Positions 33,500 through 42,697 are shown, numbered from the stretch's first letter. The stretch: 64,000 nucleotides of DNA from Salinithrix halophila (GCF_042650125.1 NZ_JBHSAP010000009.1:310001-374000), one strand, 5' to 3'. The notes: a model not told the origin generated them from the sequence alone. Program-made: numbers and translations.

Positions 33500-35350
33500 T
33501 TATTTCCCCTCTTTTTTGTCCTCGTCATCCATCACTTCGTAATCCGCATCGACAACGTCATCCCGTTCTTGATTTGCTTGGCCGGTGTCGGCACCCTGTT
33601 GCGCTTGGGCTTCGGCTGCCTGCTGTTGATACAGCTTGACGGAAAGCTCCTGCACTACTTTTTCTAGCTCTTCGGAAGCGCTCTGGATCGCTTCATCGTC
33701 GCTTCCTTCCAGCGCCGTTTTCAACTTTTCTTTGGCTTCCTCAGCTTTTTGACGATCCGCTTCCTCCACTTTGTCCCCAAGATCTTTCAGGGTCTTTTCC
33801 GTCGTGAAGACGAGCTGATCGGCCTTATTGCGAATTTCCACTTGCTCTTTCCGCTTTTTGTCCTCATCAGCATGTTCTTCCGCTTCTGTCACCATGCGGT
33901 CGATCTCGTCATCGGTGAGGCCACTGGAGGATTGGATGGTGATATCCTGGCTCTTGCCGGTTGCTTTATCCTTGGCGGATACGTTGACGATCCCGTTAGC
34001 GTCGATTTTAAAGGCAACTTCGATCTGCGGAACACCACGGGGAGCCGGCGGGATATCCTGAAGCTGGAAGCGACCGAGCGTTTTGTTATCGGCTGCCATC
34101 TGACGCTCACCTTGGAGTACGTGGATGTCCACCACGGTTTGATTGTCGGCAGCAGTAGAGAAAATCTGGGATTTCTCCGTCGGAATCGTGGTGTTTCGCT
34201 CGATCAGTTTCGTAAAGACACCGCCCAGGGTTTCGATCCCAAGGGAAAGAGGGGTAACGTCGAGAAGGACGACGTCTTTCACATCGCCGGAGAGCACGCC
34301 GCCTTGGATAGCAGCACCCATGGCCACGACTTCATCGGGGTTAACGCCCTTGCTCGCTTCCTTTCCGGTCAGCTTCTTGATCGCTTCCTGCACCGCCGGA
34401 ATCCGAGTGGACCCGCCAACCAGGATAACACGGTCGATCTCGGAAGGATCCATGCCCGCGTCTTTCAGCGCCTGACGTGTCGGGCGCATGGTACGTTCCA
34501 CCAACTCTGCGGACAGTTCTTCGAACTTCGCCCGGGTCAAGGTTAGCTCCAAGTGTTTCGGCCCGGTGGCGTCAGCAGTCAGGAAGGGCAAGGAGATCAT
34601 GGTGGTCAATACGCCGGAGAGATCTTTTTTCGCCTTCTCCGCGGCATCTTTCAGGCGTTGCAGGGCCATACGGTCGTTGGAGAGATCGATCCCATTCTCC
34701 TTCTTGAATTCCTGCACCAAGTAGTCGATGATGACTTGGTCAAAGTCGTCACCGCCCAGCTTATTGTCCCCGCTGGTCGCCTTCACTTCGAAAAGGCCTT
34801 CTCCCATTTCCATGATGGAAACGTCAAAGGTCCCGCCCCCAAGGTCGAAAACGAGAATCGTCTGGTCGCCGTCCTTATCCATTCCGTAGGCAAGAGCCGC
34901 AGCCGTTGGTTCGTTGATGATCCGGAGTACGTCGAGCCCCGCGATCTTACCGGCGTCCTTCGTCGCCTGACGCTGGCTGTCATTGAAATAGGCCGGGACA
35001 GTGATCACCGCCTGGGTGACCTTTTCCCCCAGATAAGCTTCAGCGTCCGACTTCAGTTTTTGCAGGATCATGGCAGAGATCTCTTGGGGAGTGTATTCCT
35101 TATCCCCGAGCTTCTCTTTGTGATTGGTTCCCATCCAACGCTTGACAGAGCTGACGGTGTTATCAGGGTTGGTAATCGCCTGACGTTTAGCAGAGTCACC
35201 GACCAGACGCTCACCGGACTTGGAGAATCCTACGACAGAAGGGGTTGTGCGCCCCCCTTCCACATTGGCGATCACCTCTGCTTCGCTTCCTTCCATAAAA
35301 GCGACGCAGGAGTTGGTGGTTCCCAAGTCGATTCCAATTACTTTGCTCAT
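33500..35350 (-). CDS. dnaK: Chaperone protein DnaK (Hsp70)
   Basis: ATP-dependent Hsp70 of 616 residues. The nucleotide-binding domain starts GIDLGTTNSCVA and has VFDLGGGTFDVS and the VILVGGSTRIP motif; the substrate-binding domain contains the VQGER segment, and the tail ends EVMDDEDKKEGK. The ATG at 35350 lies 55 bp after grpE. It acts with DnaJ and GrpE encoded beside it and is under CIRCE/HrcA control at the operon head. Confidence 0.98.
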   Translation of the reverse strand: MSKVIGIDLGTTNSCVAFMEGSEAEVIANVEGGRTTPSVVGFSKSGERLVGDSAKRQAITNPDNTVSSVKRWMGTNHKEKLGDKEYTPQEISAMILQKLKSDAEAYLGEKVTQAVITVPAYFNDSQRQATKDAGKIAGLDVLRIINEPTAAALAYGMDKDGDQTILVFDLGGGTFDVSIMEMGEGLFEVKATSGDNKLGGDDFDQVIIDYLVQEFKKENGIDLSNDRMALQRLKDAAEKAKKDLSGVLTTMISLPFLTADATGPKHLELTLTRAKFEELSAELVERTMRPTRQALKDAGMDPSEIDRVILVGGSTRIPAVQEAIKKLTGKEASKGVNPDEVVAMGAAIQGGVLSGDVKDVVLLDVTPLSLGIETLGGVFTKLIERNTTIPTEKSQIFSTAADNQTVVDIHVLQGERQMAADNKTLGRFQLQDIPPAPRGVPQIEVAFKIDANGIVNVSAKDKATGKSQDITIQSSSGLTDDEIDRMVTEAEEHADEDKKRKEQVEIRNKADQLVFTTEKTLKDLGDKVEEADRQKAEEAKEKLKTALEGSDDEAIQSASEELEKVVQELSVKLYQQQAAEAQAQQGADTGQANQERDDVVDADYEVMDDEDKKEGK

Positions 35351-35405
35351 TGATGATGTACCCCCTTATGATAATCCTGTACAGATCGGTTTCTTCATTG
35401 GCCCG

Positions 35406-36155
35406 TCAGGAACTGACTTTCACCATCGACGGGCGAAGCACCCGGTCCTTAAACCGGTAACCCTTCTGCAGCTCCTGAACAACCATACCGGGTTCAACAC
35501 CGGCTACTTCCTCTTCCATCACTGCGGTATGCTCATGAGGATTAAACTCCCGGCCTTCCGCTTCAATGACCGACAATCCTTTATCGCTCAGAACTTGCAA
35601 AAGTTGCCGATAAACCATATCGACACCCTGGCGGAGAGCGTCGGTTTCCCCACTTTCCTCCCCTGCGGCCAGAGCCCGTTCCAGATTATCCAGAACAGGG
35701 AGAAGGGATTCTGCCAGAGAAGCCGCTGCATATTTGGCGGTCTCCTCCTGGTCTTTCTTGGCACGGCGGCGAAGGTTTTCAAAATCCGCCCGGGCGCGAA
35801 GAACCAACTCCTGGTTCTCTTCCGCTTCCCGCTTCCATTTCTCCGCTTCCTGGCGCCATTCCTCTTCCCCGCCTGCTATAGAGCCAGCGGTAGCCCGGTC
35901 CTCCTCGTGATCCGTTTCACCTGGGGGGGCTTCTGCTGGGGATGGTTCCTCAAGTGGGGTCGGCTCGGGTTCCGGATCCCTATGTAACGTTCCGTTCCCC
36001 TCCGTGCCGACAACCGGTTCCGTCGTTTCCTCCGGACCGGCATCTTGGGCGGCGGTTTTCTGCCGCTCTTGGGCCTTGCGTTTTCTCTCTTCCGCTTGTT
36101 TCATTTTCCTGAGTTCCCGAGCCGTCCGTGGTCGGGGCTGGTTGTTAGACGTCAA
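35406..36155 (-). CDS. grpE: GrpE nucleotide exchange factor with extended N-terminus
   Basis: Releases ADP from DnaK. The conserved GrpE core occupies the last 150 residues: a coiled coil (EKWKREAEENQELVLRARAD), RRRAKKDQEETAKYA, and the NPHEHTAVMEEE and GYRFKDRVLRPSMVKV motifs. The first 100 residues are a charged, Pro/Glu-rich low-complexity tail, longer than usual. TTG at 36155 is preferred over GTG at 36164, because GAGG lies 8 bases before the TTG and would be too close to the GTG. It starts at the end of the chaperonin gene, suggesting coupling. Confidence 0.95.
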   Translation of the reverse strand: MTSNNQPRPRTARELRKMKQAEERKRKAQERQKTAAQDAGPEETTEPVVGTEGNGTLHRDPEPEPTPLEEPSPAEAPPGETDHEEDRATAGSIAGGEEEWRQEAEKWKREAEENQELVLRARADFENLRRRAKKDQEETAKYAAASLAESLLPVLDNLERALAAGEESGETDALRQGVDMVYRQLLQVLSDKGLSVIEAEGREFNPHEHTAVMEEEVAGVEPGMVVQELQKGYRFKDRVLRPSMVKVSS

Positions 36156-36160
36156 CTGTC

Positions 36161-37705
36161 TCACCTCAAACTTTCATCATCGGTGCCTCTCATCCGGACC
36201 ACCGTGTGAATACGCAGGATCGCCGTGCTTACTTCCCCAGCTGCCTGGAGGGCATGGTATTTGACAGGAAGGGGATCTACCACACCCATATCTACCATGT
36301 CACATACGGCTCCCCGGTCGCAGTCGATCCCGAGGGAAGCCGACTGTCGTTTCCACTGAAGAGCCTTTACCTCCTCCACCTTTTCCAGGGGATTGAAGCC
36401 GGCATTGGCGACCACCTGACCCATCGGTCGGTGAAGAACTTCTGCCACAGCGGCCACTCCAAAAGCCTCCATTCCCTGAACCGTATCCCGGTATTTCTCT
36501 ACCTCCCGGGCGAGAGCGAGCTCAGCAGCTCCTCCGCCGGGGAGAAAACCACCACGGATGGCCGCTTGAACCGCTGCCGCCGCATCTTTGGTAATTCGCT
36601 CTCTTTCTTCCACTACTTCTTCCGTTGCCGCGCTCACAAGAATGGTGGCGAAGGGCCGACCTGCTCCACCTGCGATCCGAATGCAACCGAGGCGTTCTTC
36701 GTCCTCTACCTCTTCCGCCATGCCGATCATTCCCTCTAACTCCTCTGGAGCCTTGGCGAGTCCAGTCCGCTTCACCACCCGAGCGCCGGTATGTTCGGCG
36801 GCACGATTCAAGTCTCGCTCGGAAACCCCGGCTACCACAAGAATGTCGGCGTCAGAAAGAAGGTCATCAGCATCCGGGTCCACATCTCCCCCGATCAATA
36901 CCAGATCAACCTTCATTTCCACCAATTTCTCAATCATACGGTGAAATTTCTCCCGGTTTTCCTCCTGTTTCCGGAAGCCGGCTTCTGAGTGGGCCGCCAC
37001 AGGCTCTGGTGCCAAATCACTGCCAACGACCAATACCCGCGCCTCCGCTTTCAGAGAGGGAGACTGCAGATTGAGACGACTACCCCGAATCAAGAGACCC
37101 GAGAAAATACTGCTCTCTGCCCTCGGATGAGCCGTCACTGCGTCAGAGAGGCGGAAATGTTTATCTAAAAGCTTTTCCCGCCCGACCATCAGGGCCGCCT
37201 CCATCACCAGTTCGGTAACGTCTTCCTGTTCGCGGCCCGCGGTATAAGCAATCCGTTGTAACCACTCATCTTCCAGATCCCAAATCGGATTGGCCATACC
37301 CTGCATCCGTTCTACGGCAAAACGGATCCCACGGCGGATACCCGTGATTACCTTCGCCACAGGTACGCCGCGTTCCACTTGTTTCATCCCCTCTTCCACG
37401 AGAGAAGCAGCAAGCAGTGTTGCCGTTGTTGTGCCATCCCCGACTTCTTCCTGCTGAGCACGAGCGATACTGGCAACCATCCGAGCAGCAGGATGAGAGA
37501 TTTCCATCCGGTCTAAGATGGTCACGCCGTCATTGGTTACGATTACTTCGCCATCATCACCCACCAACATGGTGTCCAATCCCTTAGGACCGAGGGTCCC
37601 CTCGACCGCCGAGGCAATAGCCCGAACAGCTTCAGCATTACTGGGAAGGGCACTTGAGCGGGTTCGATCATCCTTGGCCGGGGTAACGTATTCCAGTTGC
37701 TCCAT
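36161..37705 (-). CDS. Group III (archaeal-like) chaperonin in the dnaK operon
   Basis: A thermosome/TCP-1-like Hsp60, 514 residues. Signatures in order: LGPKGLDTML (38-47), TNDGVTIL (57-64), the ATP-binding GDGTTTATLLA (from 89), an apical domain with IGGDVDPDADDLLSDADILVVAGV, PGGGAAEL and a late GVVDPLPVK. These match group II chaperonins and the bacterial group III set (described in Carboxydothermus) more than GroEL: the LGPKG-x-D form replaces LGPKGRNV, and no groES lies nearby. ATG at 37705 is chosen because AGGTGGGG precedes it; the frame opens 35 codons earlier. It lies between hrcA and grpE, so CIRCE controls it. Expected to form a lidded double ring without a separate co-chaperonin; that is inference. 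Confidence 0.92.
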   Translation of the reverse strand: MEQLEYVTPAKDDRTRSSALPSNAEAVRAIASAVEGTLGPKGLDTMLVGDDGEVIVTNDGVTILDRMEISHPAARMVASIARAQQEEVGDGTTTATLLAASLVEEGMKQVERGVPVAKVITGIRRGIRFAVERMQGMANPIWDLEDEWLQRIAYTAGREQEDVTELVMEAALMVGREKLLDKHFRLSDAVTAHPRAESSIFSGLLIRGSRLNLQSPSLKAEARVLVVGSDLAPEPVAAHSEAGFRKQEENREKFHRMIEKLVEMKVDLVLIGGDVDPDADDLLSDADILVVAGVSERDLNRAAEHTGARVVKRTGLAKAPEELEGMIGMAEEVEDEERLGCIRIAGGAGRPFATILVSAATEEVVEERERITKDAAAAVQAAIRGGFLPGGGAAELALAREVEKYRDTVQGMEAFGVAAVAEVLHRPMGQVVANAGFNPLEKVEEVKALQWKRQSASLGIDCDRGAVCDMVDMGVVDPLPVKYHALQAAGEVSTAILRIHTVVRMRGTDDESLR

Positions 37706-37850
37706 TGTAGACGACCCCACCTTCTCACTGATACTGGGCAATAGCCCAGTGAGGTTGCTAACCGGGGAAGACCTCTTCCTCCCCGGCGATATCCATTCAG
37801 ACTTTTCCATCCATCAACTGAGCAAAAGACCCGGTATCAACCAAACACAG

Positions 37851-37878
37851 GGGCGGAGGGTGTCCATCACCCCCGCCC
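37851..37878. promoter_or_regulatory. Strong hairpin between hrcA and the chaperonin gene
   Basis: GGGCGG-A-GGGTG at 37851-37862 pairs with CACCC-CCGCCC at 37868-37878 around a TCCAT loop; a single bulged A is the only flaw. No T-run follows on the minus strand, so it is not a typical terminator. It lies 40 bp downstream of the hrcA stop, where the B. subtilis dnaK operon mRNA is processed, and could stabilise the downstream chaperone message. Confidence 0.7.
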
Positions 37879-37917
37879 AATTTGATGTAGCCATCGGTTT
37901 GCAATCCTTTACCCGTA

Positions 37918-38943
37918 TCAACCGTAAAGTTGGCGAAGATGCCGGGAGAGGTCGTCAGTCAGGACCTGTAACAGACTGACCACTTTGCGATAGTCCATCC
38001 GAGTCGGCCCAAGGACACCGACCGTTCCCAGAGAGCGTCCGTCTACCGAGAAGGTGGCAGTCACGATGCTACAATTGTTAACCGCTTCAATGGAGTTTTC
38101 CTGTCCAATACGGACATGGACTCCCGCATCGTTTGCCGCAAAGAGCCTGGTAACGGTATCAGTCTGCTCAAAGATTTCCATCAAGGCTTTTACCTTATCG
38201 AGGTCACGGAATTCAGGCTGGGTCAACATGTTGGTTGTGCCGCTGGTAAAGACCCGTCCGTCTACGTCTACCGCCAGCATCTGGTCCACAACCGACACCA
38301 AGAATTCATACTGTTCCACATGCCGGTTCAGCTCAGCGTATAGTTCCTGATAAACGCTCCGCTTCAAGCGGTAAAGAGGCAGCCCGGACAGCTTGGCGTT
38401 CAAGAGATTGACCAGCTGCTCGATCGAAGAGAGGGACACCCCTTCGGGAACCGTGAAACGTCGCTGGTCTACATGGCCCGTATCGGAAACCACGATGGCC
38501 ACCGCCGACCGTTCGTTCAACGGGATCACCTGCAGATGCTTTAGCTTGTTATGGTAAACTTCGGGTCCCAGGATAATGGAGGTGTAATTAGTGATCTTCG
38601 ACAGGATGGAAACCGTCTGCTGAATGGTTAATTCCAGAGCATCCATCTGTGAAGTAAACAGACGGCGAACTTCCAGCAGATCCTCCCGCTCCAATCGCTG
38701 GGGACCCATCAGGTAATCCACATAATATCGGTAACCGAAATGGCTCGGTATGCGGCCGGCAGATGTGTGCGGCTGCTCCAAAAAGCCCATGTCTTCCAGG
38801 TCCGCCATCTCATTGCGGATCGTGGCGGCGCTGTAGCCGATGTCTTCTCGTTTGGAAACCGTTCGGGAACCGACCGGCTCCGCGTGAACGATATACTCCT
38901 CGACGATGGCTTTAAGTATTTGTCTTTGCCGCTCCGTCAACAT
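37918..38943 (-). CDS. hrcA: Heat-inducible transcription repressor HrcA
   Basis: Winged-helix repressor of class I heat-shock genes that binds CIRCE. The 341 residues begin with the DNA-binding domain (ERQRQILKAIVEEYI, SAATIRNEMADLEDMGFL, HTSAGRIPS) followed by a GAF-like dimerisation domain. The ATG at 38943 lies 16 bp downstream of the CIRCE element and after AAAGGGGGGAGG. HrcA activity normally depends on a chaperonin; which chaperonin serves here is an open question because this operon has a group III protein rather than GroEL. Confidence 0.97.
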   Translation of the reverse strand: MLTERQRQILKAIVEEYIVHAEPVGSRTVSKREDIGYSAATIRNEMADLEDMGFLEQPHTSAGRIPSHFGYRYYVDYLMGPQRLEREDLLEVRRLFTSQMDALELTIQQTVSILSKITNYTSIILGPEVYHNKLKHLQVIPLNERSAVAIVVSDTGHVDQRRFTVPEGVSLSSIEQLVNLLNAKLSGLPLYRLKRSVYQELYAELNRHVEQYEFLVSVVDQMLAVDVDGRVFTSGTTNMLTQPEFRDLDKVKALMEIFEQTDTVTRLFAANDAGVHVRIGQENSIEAVNNCSIVTATFSVDGRSLGTVGVLGPTRMDYRKVVSLLQVLTDDLSRHLRQLYG

Positions 38944-38959
38944 CTGCCTCCCCCCTTTG

Positions 38960-38986
38960 TTAGCACTCAATCAACCCGAGTGCTAA
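38960..38986. promoter_or_regulatory. CIRCE operator
   Basis: TTAGCACTC (38960-38968), 9 bp, GAGTGCTAA (38978-38986): an exact match to the CIRCE consensus TTAGCACTC-N9-GAGTGCTAA. It lies between the promoter and the hrcA start and will be bound by HrcA. Confidence 0.98.
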
Positions 38987-38998
38987 AAGCTTACCATA

Positions 38999-39027
38999 AA
39001 AGTATCAAACCCCTCCCCCGATGTCAA
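38999..39027 (-). promoter_or_regulatory. Sigma-A promoter of the hrcA-dnaK operon
   Basis: TTGACA (39022-39027) and TACTTT (38999-39004) on the minus strand, 17 bp apart, directly upstream of CIRCE. The -35 box overlaps the last codons and stop of hemW (39024-39026). Confidence 0.85.
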
Positions 39028-40196
39028 CGACAAACCCCGTCTATCCGCGCTTCTCCTAGAAAAGAGGCGAACACCTCGTTGCCGAACAAGAGGCCCTTAT
39101 CCGTAAGGCGCCAGCGCTCCTCTTCTCTGACAAGCATCCCCTGTTGCTCCAACTTTTCCAACACCGGACCAAACACGTCTTCCAGCCTATAGCCGAAACG
39201 GCGGTAAAATGGCATCTTCCCTACTCCTTCCGCCAATCGGAGACCCAGAATCATTTCGTTTTCCATTGCCTCGTGGAAGGGAACTTCCAGGGTTTCGACG
39301 GTCGGGCGCCCCGTCCGGGAGCGGCGAATGTAGTCTCCAACCCCCTTGACGTTCATATGGCGGATCCCACCGGCATAGCCGTGGGCTCCTGCTCCGAAAC
39401 CGTAATAGGGATGGTTCTTCCAATAGGTGGAGTTATGACGACTTTCAAAACCCCTGCGGGCAAAGTTGGAAACTTCATATTGAACGTAGCCAGCTGCAGA
39501 CAGACGTGCCCGTGTCAATTGATACATGGCCAGTTCATCATCTTCCGATGGAAGGGGAAGCCGTCCTTGAAGGAGCTTCGTATGGAAAAGCGTTCCCTCT
39601 TCCACTTTCAGGCTATAGACAGAGAAGTGATCCGGGGATAGAGCCAGCCCCTGTCGGATGGCTTCTTCCATATCTGCCGGTGTCTGCTTCGGCAAGCCAA
39701 ACATCAAGTCGAGGGAGAGATTGTCGATCCCGGCAGCTCGAGCCTGGTCCACACTGCGACCGATGTCCGCAACGGAGTGGACACGACCAATCTCAGCCAG
39801 GAGATCGGGGCGGAAGGTTTGTGCCCCAAAGCTGAGACGATTTACCCCGCCCGCTATCATAACAGTCAGTTTATCGGCATCGGTCGTTCCCGGATTGGCT
39901 TCCACTGTAAATTCCAAATCGGCTGTCCAGCGGGGAAAGAAGCGCTGGATCGATTCCAGCAAACGCTCCATCTGGGCTGGTGTGAGAATCGTCGGCGTCC
40001 CGCCTCCGATAAATATCGTCTCGATCTCCTGAGGGGGAATCTCTGCCGTTGTATGAGCCATCTCTCTTTCTAGTGCATCCAAATAGTCATCGACAGGCTG
40101 ACCGCCGACCACATAAGCGGTGAAGTCACAGTAATGGCATTTGTGGCTGCAAAAGGGAATATGGATGTAGACGGACCGGGGAATGTCATGAAGCAC
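39024..40196 (-). CDS. hemW: Heme chaperone HemW (radical-SAM)
   Basis: HemN-like radical-SAM protein of 390 residues, now regarded as a heme chaperone rather than a coproporphyrinogen dehydrogenase. The CxxxCxxC cluster is CSHKCHYC near residue 16-23, followed by FIGGGTP and the C-terminal HemN-type domain. GTG at 40196 follows AAAGGAGG by 10 bases. It lies between lepA and hrcA, as in B. subtilis, and its end overlaps the hrcA promoter. Confidence 0.95.
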   Translation of the reverse strand: MLHDIPRSVYIHIPFCSHKCHYCDFTAYVVGGQPVDDYLDALEREMAHTTAEIPPQEIETIFIGGGTPTILTPAQMERLLESIQRFFPRWTADLEFTVEANPGTTDADKLTVMIAGGVNRLSFGAQTFRPDLLAEIGRVHSVADIGRSVDQARAAGIDNLSLDLMFGLPKQTPADMEEAIRQGLALSPDHFSVYSLKVEEGTLFHTKLLQGRLPLPSEDDELAMYQLTRARLSAAGYVQYEVSNFARRGFESRHNSTYWKNHPYYGFGAGAHGYAGGIRHMNVKGVGDYIRRSRTGRPTVETLEVPFHEAMENEMILGLRLAEGVGKMPFYRRFGYRLEDVFGPVLEKLEQQGMLVREEERWRLTDKGLLFGNEVFASFLGEARIDGVCR

Positions 40197-40277
40197 CTAG
40201 CATCCGCCTCCTTTCCTAAAAAGCCGCCAGCGGTTTCCCACTCGCGGCTCGTTGCAATACGGCACAGATTTGACCGC

Positions 40278-42113
40278 TCACTTCTTGCTGTCGTCCATTT
40301 GCAGAACCGCCATGAAGGCTTCCTGAGGAACTTCCACATTGCCGACGGCCTTCATCCGCTTTTTGCCTTCCTTTTGTTTTTCCAAAAGTTTCCTCTTCCG
40401 GGTGATGTCACCGCCGTAGCACTTAGCCAACACGTTTTTTCGCTGGGCGCGGATCGTTTCCCGTGCGACCACCTTGTTCCCGATAGCTGCCTGGACAGGC
40501 ACTTCAAACATCTGGCGCGGAATCAGCTCTTTTAGTTTCTCCACAAGAATCCGCCCGCGGTGGTAGGCTTTGTCCCGATGAACAATAAAGGAGAGAGCGT
40601 CGACAGGTTCCCCGTTGAGGAGAATATCCATCTTCACCAGCTTGGACTCTCTGTATCCCACCAATTCGTAATCAAACGATGCATAGCCCTTCGTCCCAGA
40701 CTTCAGTTGGTCGAAGAAATCATAAACGATTTCCGCCAGAGGCAGTTCATAGATGATGTTGACCCGGTTGGCATCCAGGTATTGCATATCCATGTACTCT
40801 CCGCGCTTGGTCTGGCATAGTTCCATGACGGTCCCCACATAATCGTTGGGTACCATGATCGACGCTTTCACGTAAGGCTCCTCCACAAACTCAATCTGTT
40901 GCGAAGGAGGCATATGAGTGGGATTTTCGATCTCAAGAACTTCGCCATCGGTCTTATATACCTTGAAAACCACACTGGGAGCTGTAGTGATCAGCGGGAT
41001 GTCAAACTCCCGCTCGATTCGCTCCTGGATGATCTCCATATGCAGAAGTCCCAGGAAACCGCAACGGAAACCGAAGCCCAGCGCCCCAGAGGTTTCCGGT
41101 TCGTAGCGCAGGGAAGCATCATTAAGTTCAAGTTTTTCCAGGGCCTCTCTTAAATCATCATAGTCCGAGGAATCCACCGGGTACATGCCGCAAAATACCA
41201 TCGGATTAATCCGGCGATAACCAGGTAGCGGTTCAGAGGCTGGTCGCTTAGCGTCGGTGATGGTATCCCCAACCCGGGTATCCTTTACATTCTTGATGGA
41301 GGCAACCATAAAGCCCACTTCCCCAACAGAGAGTTCCTCCCGTGCAACCGGGCGGGGCGCAAAGACTCCTACTTCCGTCACCTCGAACTCCTTGCCGGTA
41401 GCCATCATGCGAACCTTCTGCCCCTTGCGGATCGAACCGTCCACCACCCGGATGTAGGTGATCACTCCTTTATAGGAGTCATAGAGGGAGTCATAGATCA
41501 TCGCTTTCAGAGGCGCCTGTGGATCTCCTGTCGGATGGGGTACCTTTTCGACGATCTGCTCCAGGATCTCTTCGACACCGATCCCTGCCTTGGCGGAAGC
41601 CAGTACCGCTTCAGAGGCATCCAGACCGACCAGTTCTTCCACTTCTTGCCGAACCCGCTCGGGTTCGGCACTAGGTAGATCAATCTTGTTGATGACCGGA
41701 AGGATCTCCAGGTCATTATCCAAGGCGAGATAGACATTGGCCATAGTCTGGGCCTCGACGCCCTGGGCAGCATCCACTACCAGGAGCGCTCCCTCACAGG
41801 CGGCAAGGGAGCGTGAGACTTCATAGGCAAAGTCGACGTGTCCCGGTGTGTCAATCAGGTTTAAAATGTATTCCTTGCCGTCCTTGGCTTGGTATGGCAG
41901 GCGGACGGACTGCAGCTTGATCGTAATTCCCCGTTCCCGCTCTAAATCCATGGAATCGAGGAACTGGTCCTGCATCTCTCGATCAGTGAGCGCCCCGGTA
42001 TGCTCCAGAATCCGGTCGGCCAGGGTGGATTTCCCATGGTCGATGTGCGCGATGATCGAGAAGTTTCGGATCCGCTCCTGCTGCTGTTCTTGCTGCCGTT
42101 TTTTTTCTTCCAT
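40278..42113 (-). CDS. lepA: Elongation factor 4 (LepA)
   Basis: Ribosome-associated translational GTPase of 611 residues that acts on stalled or back-translocated ribosomes. Visible motifs: G1 AHIDHGKSTL, G2/G3 RGITIK and DTPGHVDF, G4 NKIDLP, and the LepA-specific C-terminus. The ATG at 42113 follows GGAGGG by 6 bases; a TTG 10 codons upstream opens the same frame but lacks such a site. Confidence 0.97.
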   Translation of the reverse strand: MEEKKRQQEQQQERIRNFSIIAHIDHGKSTLADRILEHTGALTDREMQDQFLDSMDLERERGITIKLQSVRLPYQAKDGKEYILNLIDTPGHVDFAYEVSRSLAACEGALLVVDAAQGVEAQTMANVYLALDNDLEILPVINKIDLPSAEPERVRQEVEELVGLDASEAVLASAKAGIGVEEILEQIVEKVPHPTGDPQAPLKAMIYDSLYDSYKGVITYIRVVDGSIRKGQKVRMMATGKEFEVTEVGVFAPRPVAREELSVGEVGFMVASIKNVKDTRVGDTITDAKRPASEPLPGYRRINPMVFCGMYPVDSSDYDDLREALEKLELNDASLRYEPETSGALGFGFRCGFLGLLHMEIIQERIEREFDIPLITTAPSVVFKVYKTDGEVLEIENPTHMPPSQQIEFVEEPYVKASIMVPNDYVGTVMELCQTKRGEYMDMQYLDANRVNIIYELPLAEIVYDFFDQLKSGTKGYASFDYELVGYRESKLVKMDILLNGEPVDALSFIVHRDKAYHRGRILVEKLKELIPRQMFEVPVQAAIGNKVVARETIRAQRKNVLAKCYGGDITRKRKLLEKQKEGKKRMKAVGNVEVPQEAFMAVLQMDDSKK

Positions 42114-42265
42114 TCCGTTCCCTCCTGCGTGGAAAAGGCGCAAAACTGCATCTTATATATTATAGCAATCGTCGAGGGTAGGAGCAACGAGGAAGGAAAA
42201 ATCCTTATCTTACGAAAAGATTCGGAAGGTGAATTCAACGGTAGAGGCAAAAAACTCCATAGAAA

Positions 42266-42295
42266 CAAAAAGAACCGGCTCTTTTAATCCGGTTC
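42266..42295 (-). terminator. Terminator after yqxA
   Basis: GAACCGG (42272-42278) pairs with CCGGTTC (42289-42295), followed by TTTTTG on the minus strand. It overlaps the last base pairs of the yqxA stop and ends the gpr-spoIIP-yqxA transcript. Confidence 0.85.
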
Positions 42296-42665
42296 AATTC
42301 CCATCCTGAACCCATCCAACCATGGTGTCCACCATTTTTCGGGCTGCCTTGCGCACGCCATCTCCTGCCTGATTGCCGGCATCGGCCAGCCAGCTGCTCC
42401 CTGCTTCGATCTCTTTCTTCGCTTCCTGTACCTTCTGAGTCTTTTCCTTTACTTTTTCCACCGTGACAGGGTGCTCGGTCTCGTAAACTTTTCCCAAGAC
42501 AGCGATTTCCACCTGTCCGTCTTCATCCGGGCTGATCTGAACCGCTCGTGGAGCCCCCTGGCTTCCTTGGATTTTCTGGATATTCGTCTCCGCCGTACCG
42601 ATACCGAGGACAATACCCAGCATCAGTGTCAGCAGCAATGCGATCGCCTGCAAGGTCATGCGCAT
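42294..42665 (-). CDS. yqxA: YqxA/DUF3679 family protein
   Basis: A 123-residue protein with an N-terminal membrane or signal segment (about residues 5-25), then a charged region with VEKVKEKTQKVQEAKKEIEAG and a hydrophobic ending. B. subtilis has yqxA in the same place between spoIIP and lepA. The function is unknown. The ATG at 42665 follows AAGGTGG; the name rests on position and general composition more than strong sequence signatures. Confidence 0.7.
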   Translation of the reverse strand: MRMTLQAIALLLTLMLGIVLGIGTAETNIQKIQGSQGAPRAVQISPDEDGQVEIAVLGKVYETEHPVTVEKVKEKTQKVQEAKKEIEAGSSWLADAGNQAGDGVRKAARKMVDTMVGWVQDGN

Positions 42666-42697
42666 GGGATCACCACCTTATTCATGGAAGGATTTCG

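Noticed and set aside
37706..37810. 35-codon extension of the chaperonin frame upstream to 37810
   Set aside because: No good ribosome site, no similarity to chaperonin N-termini; the ATG at 37705 has a clear AGGTGGGG.
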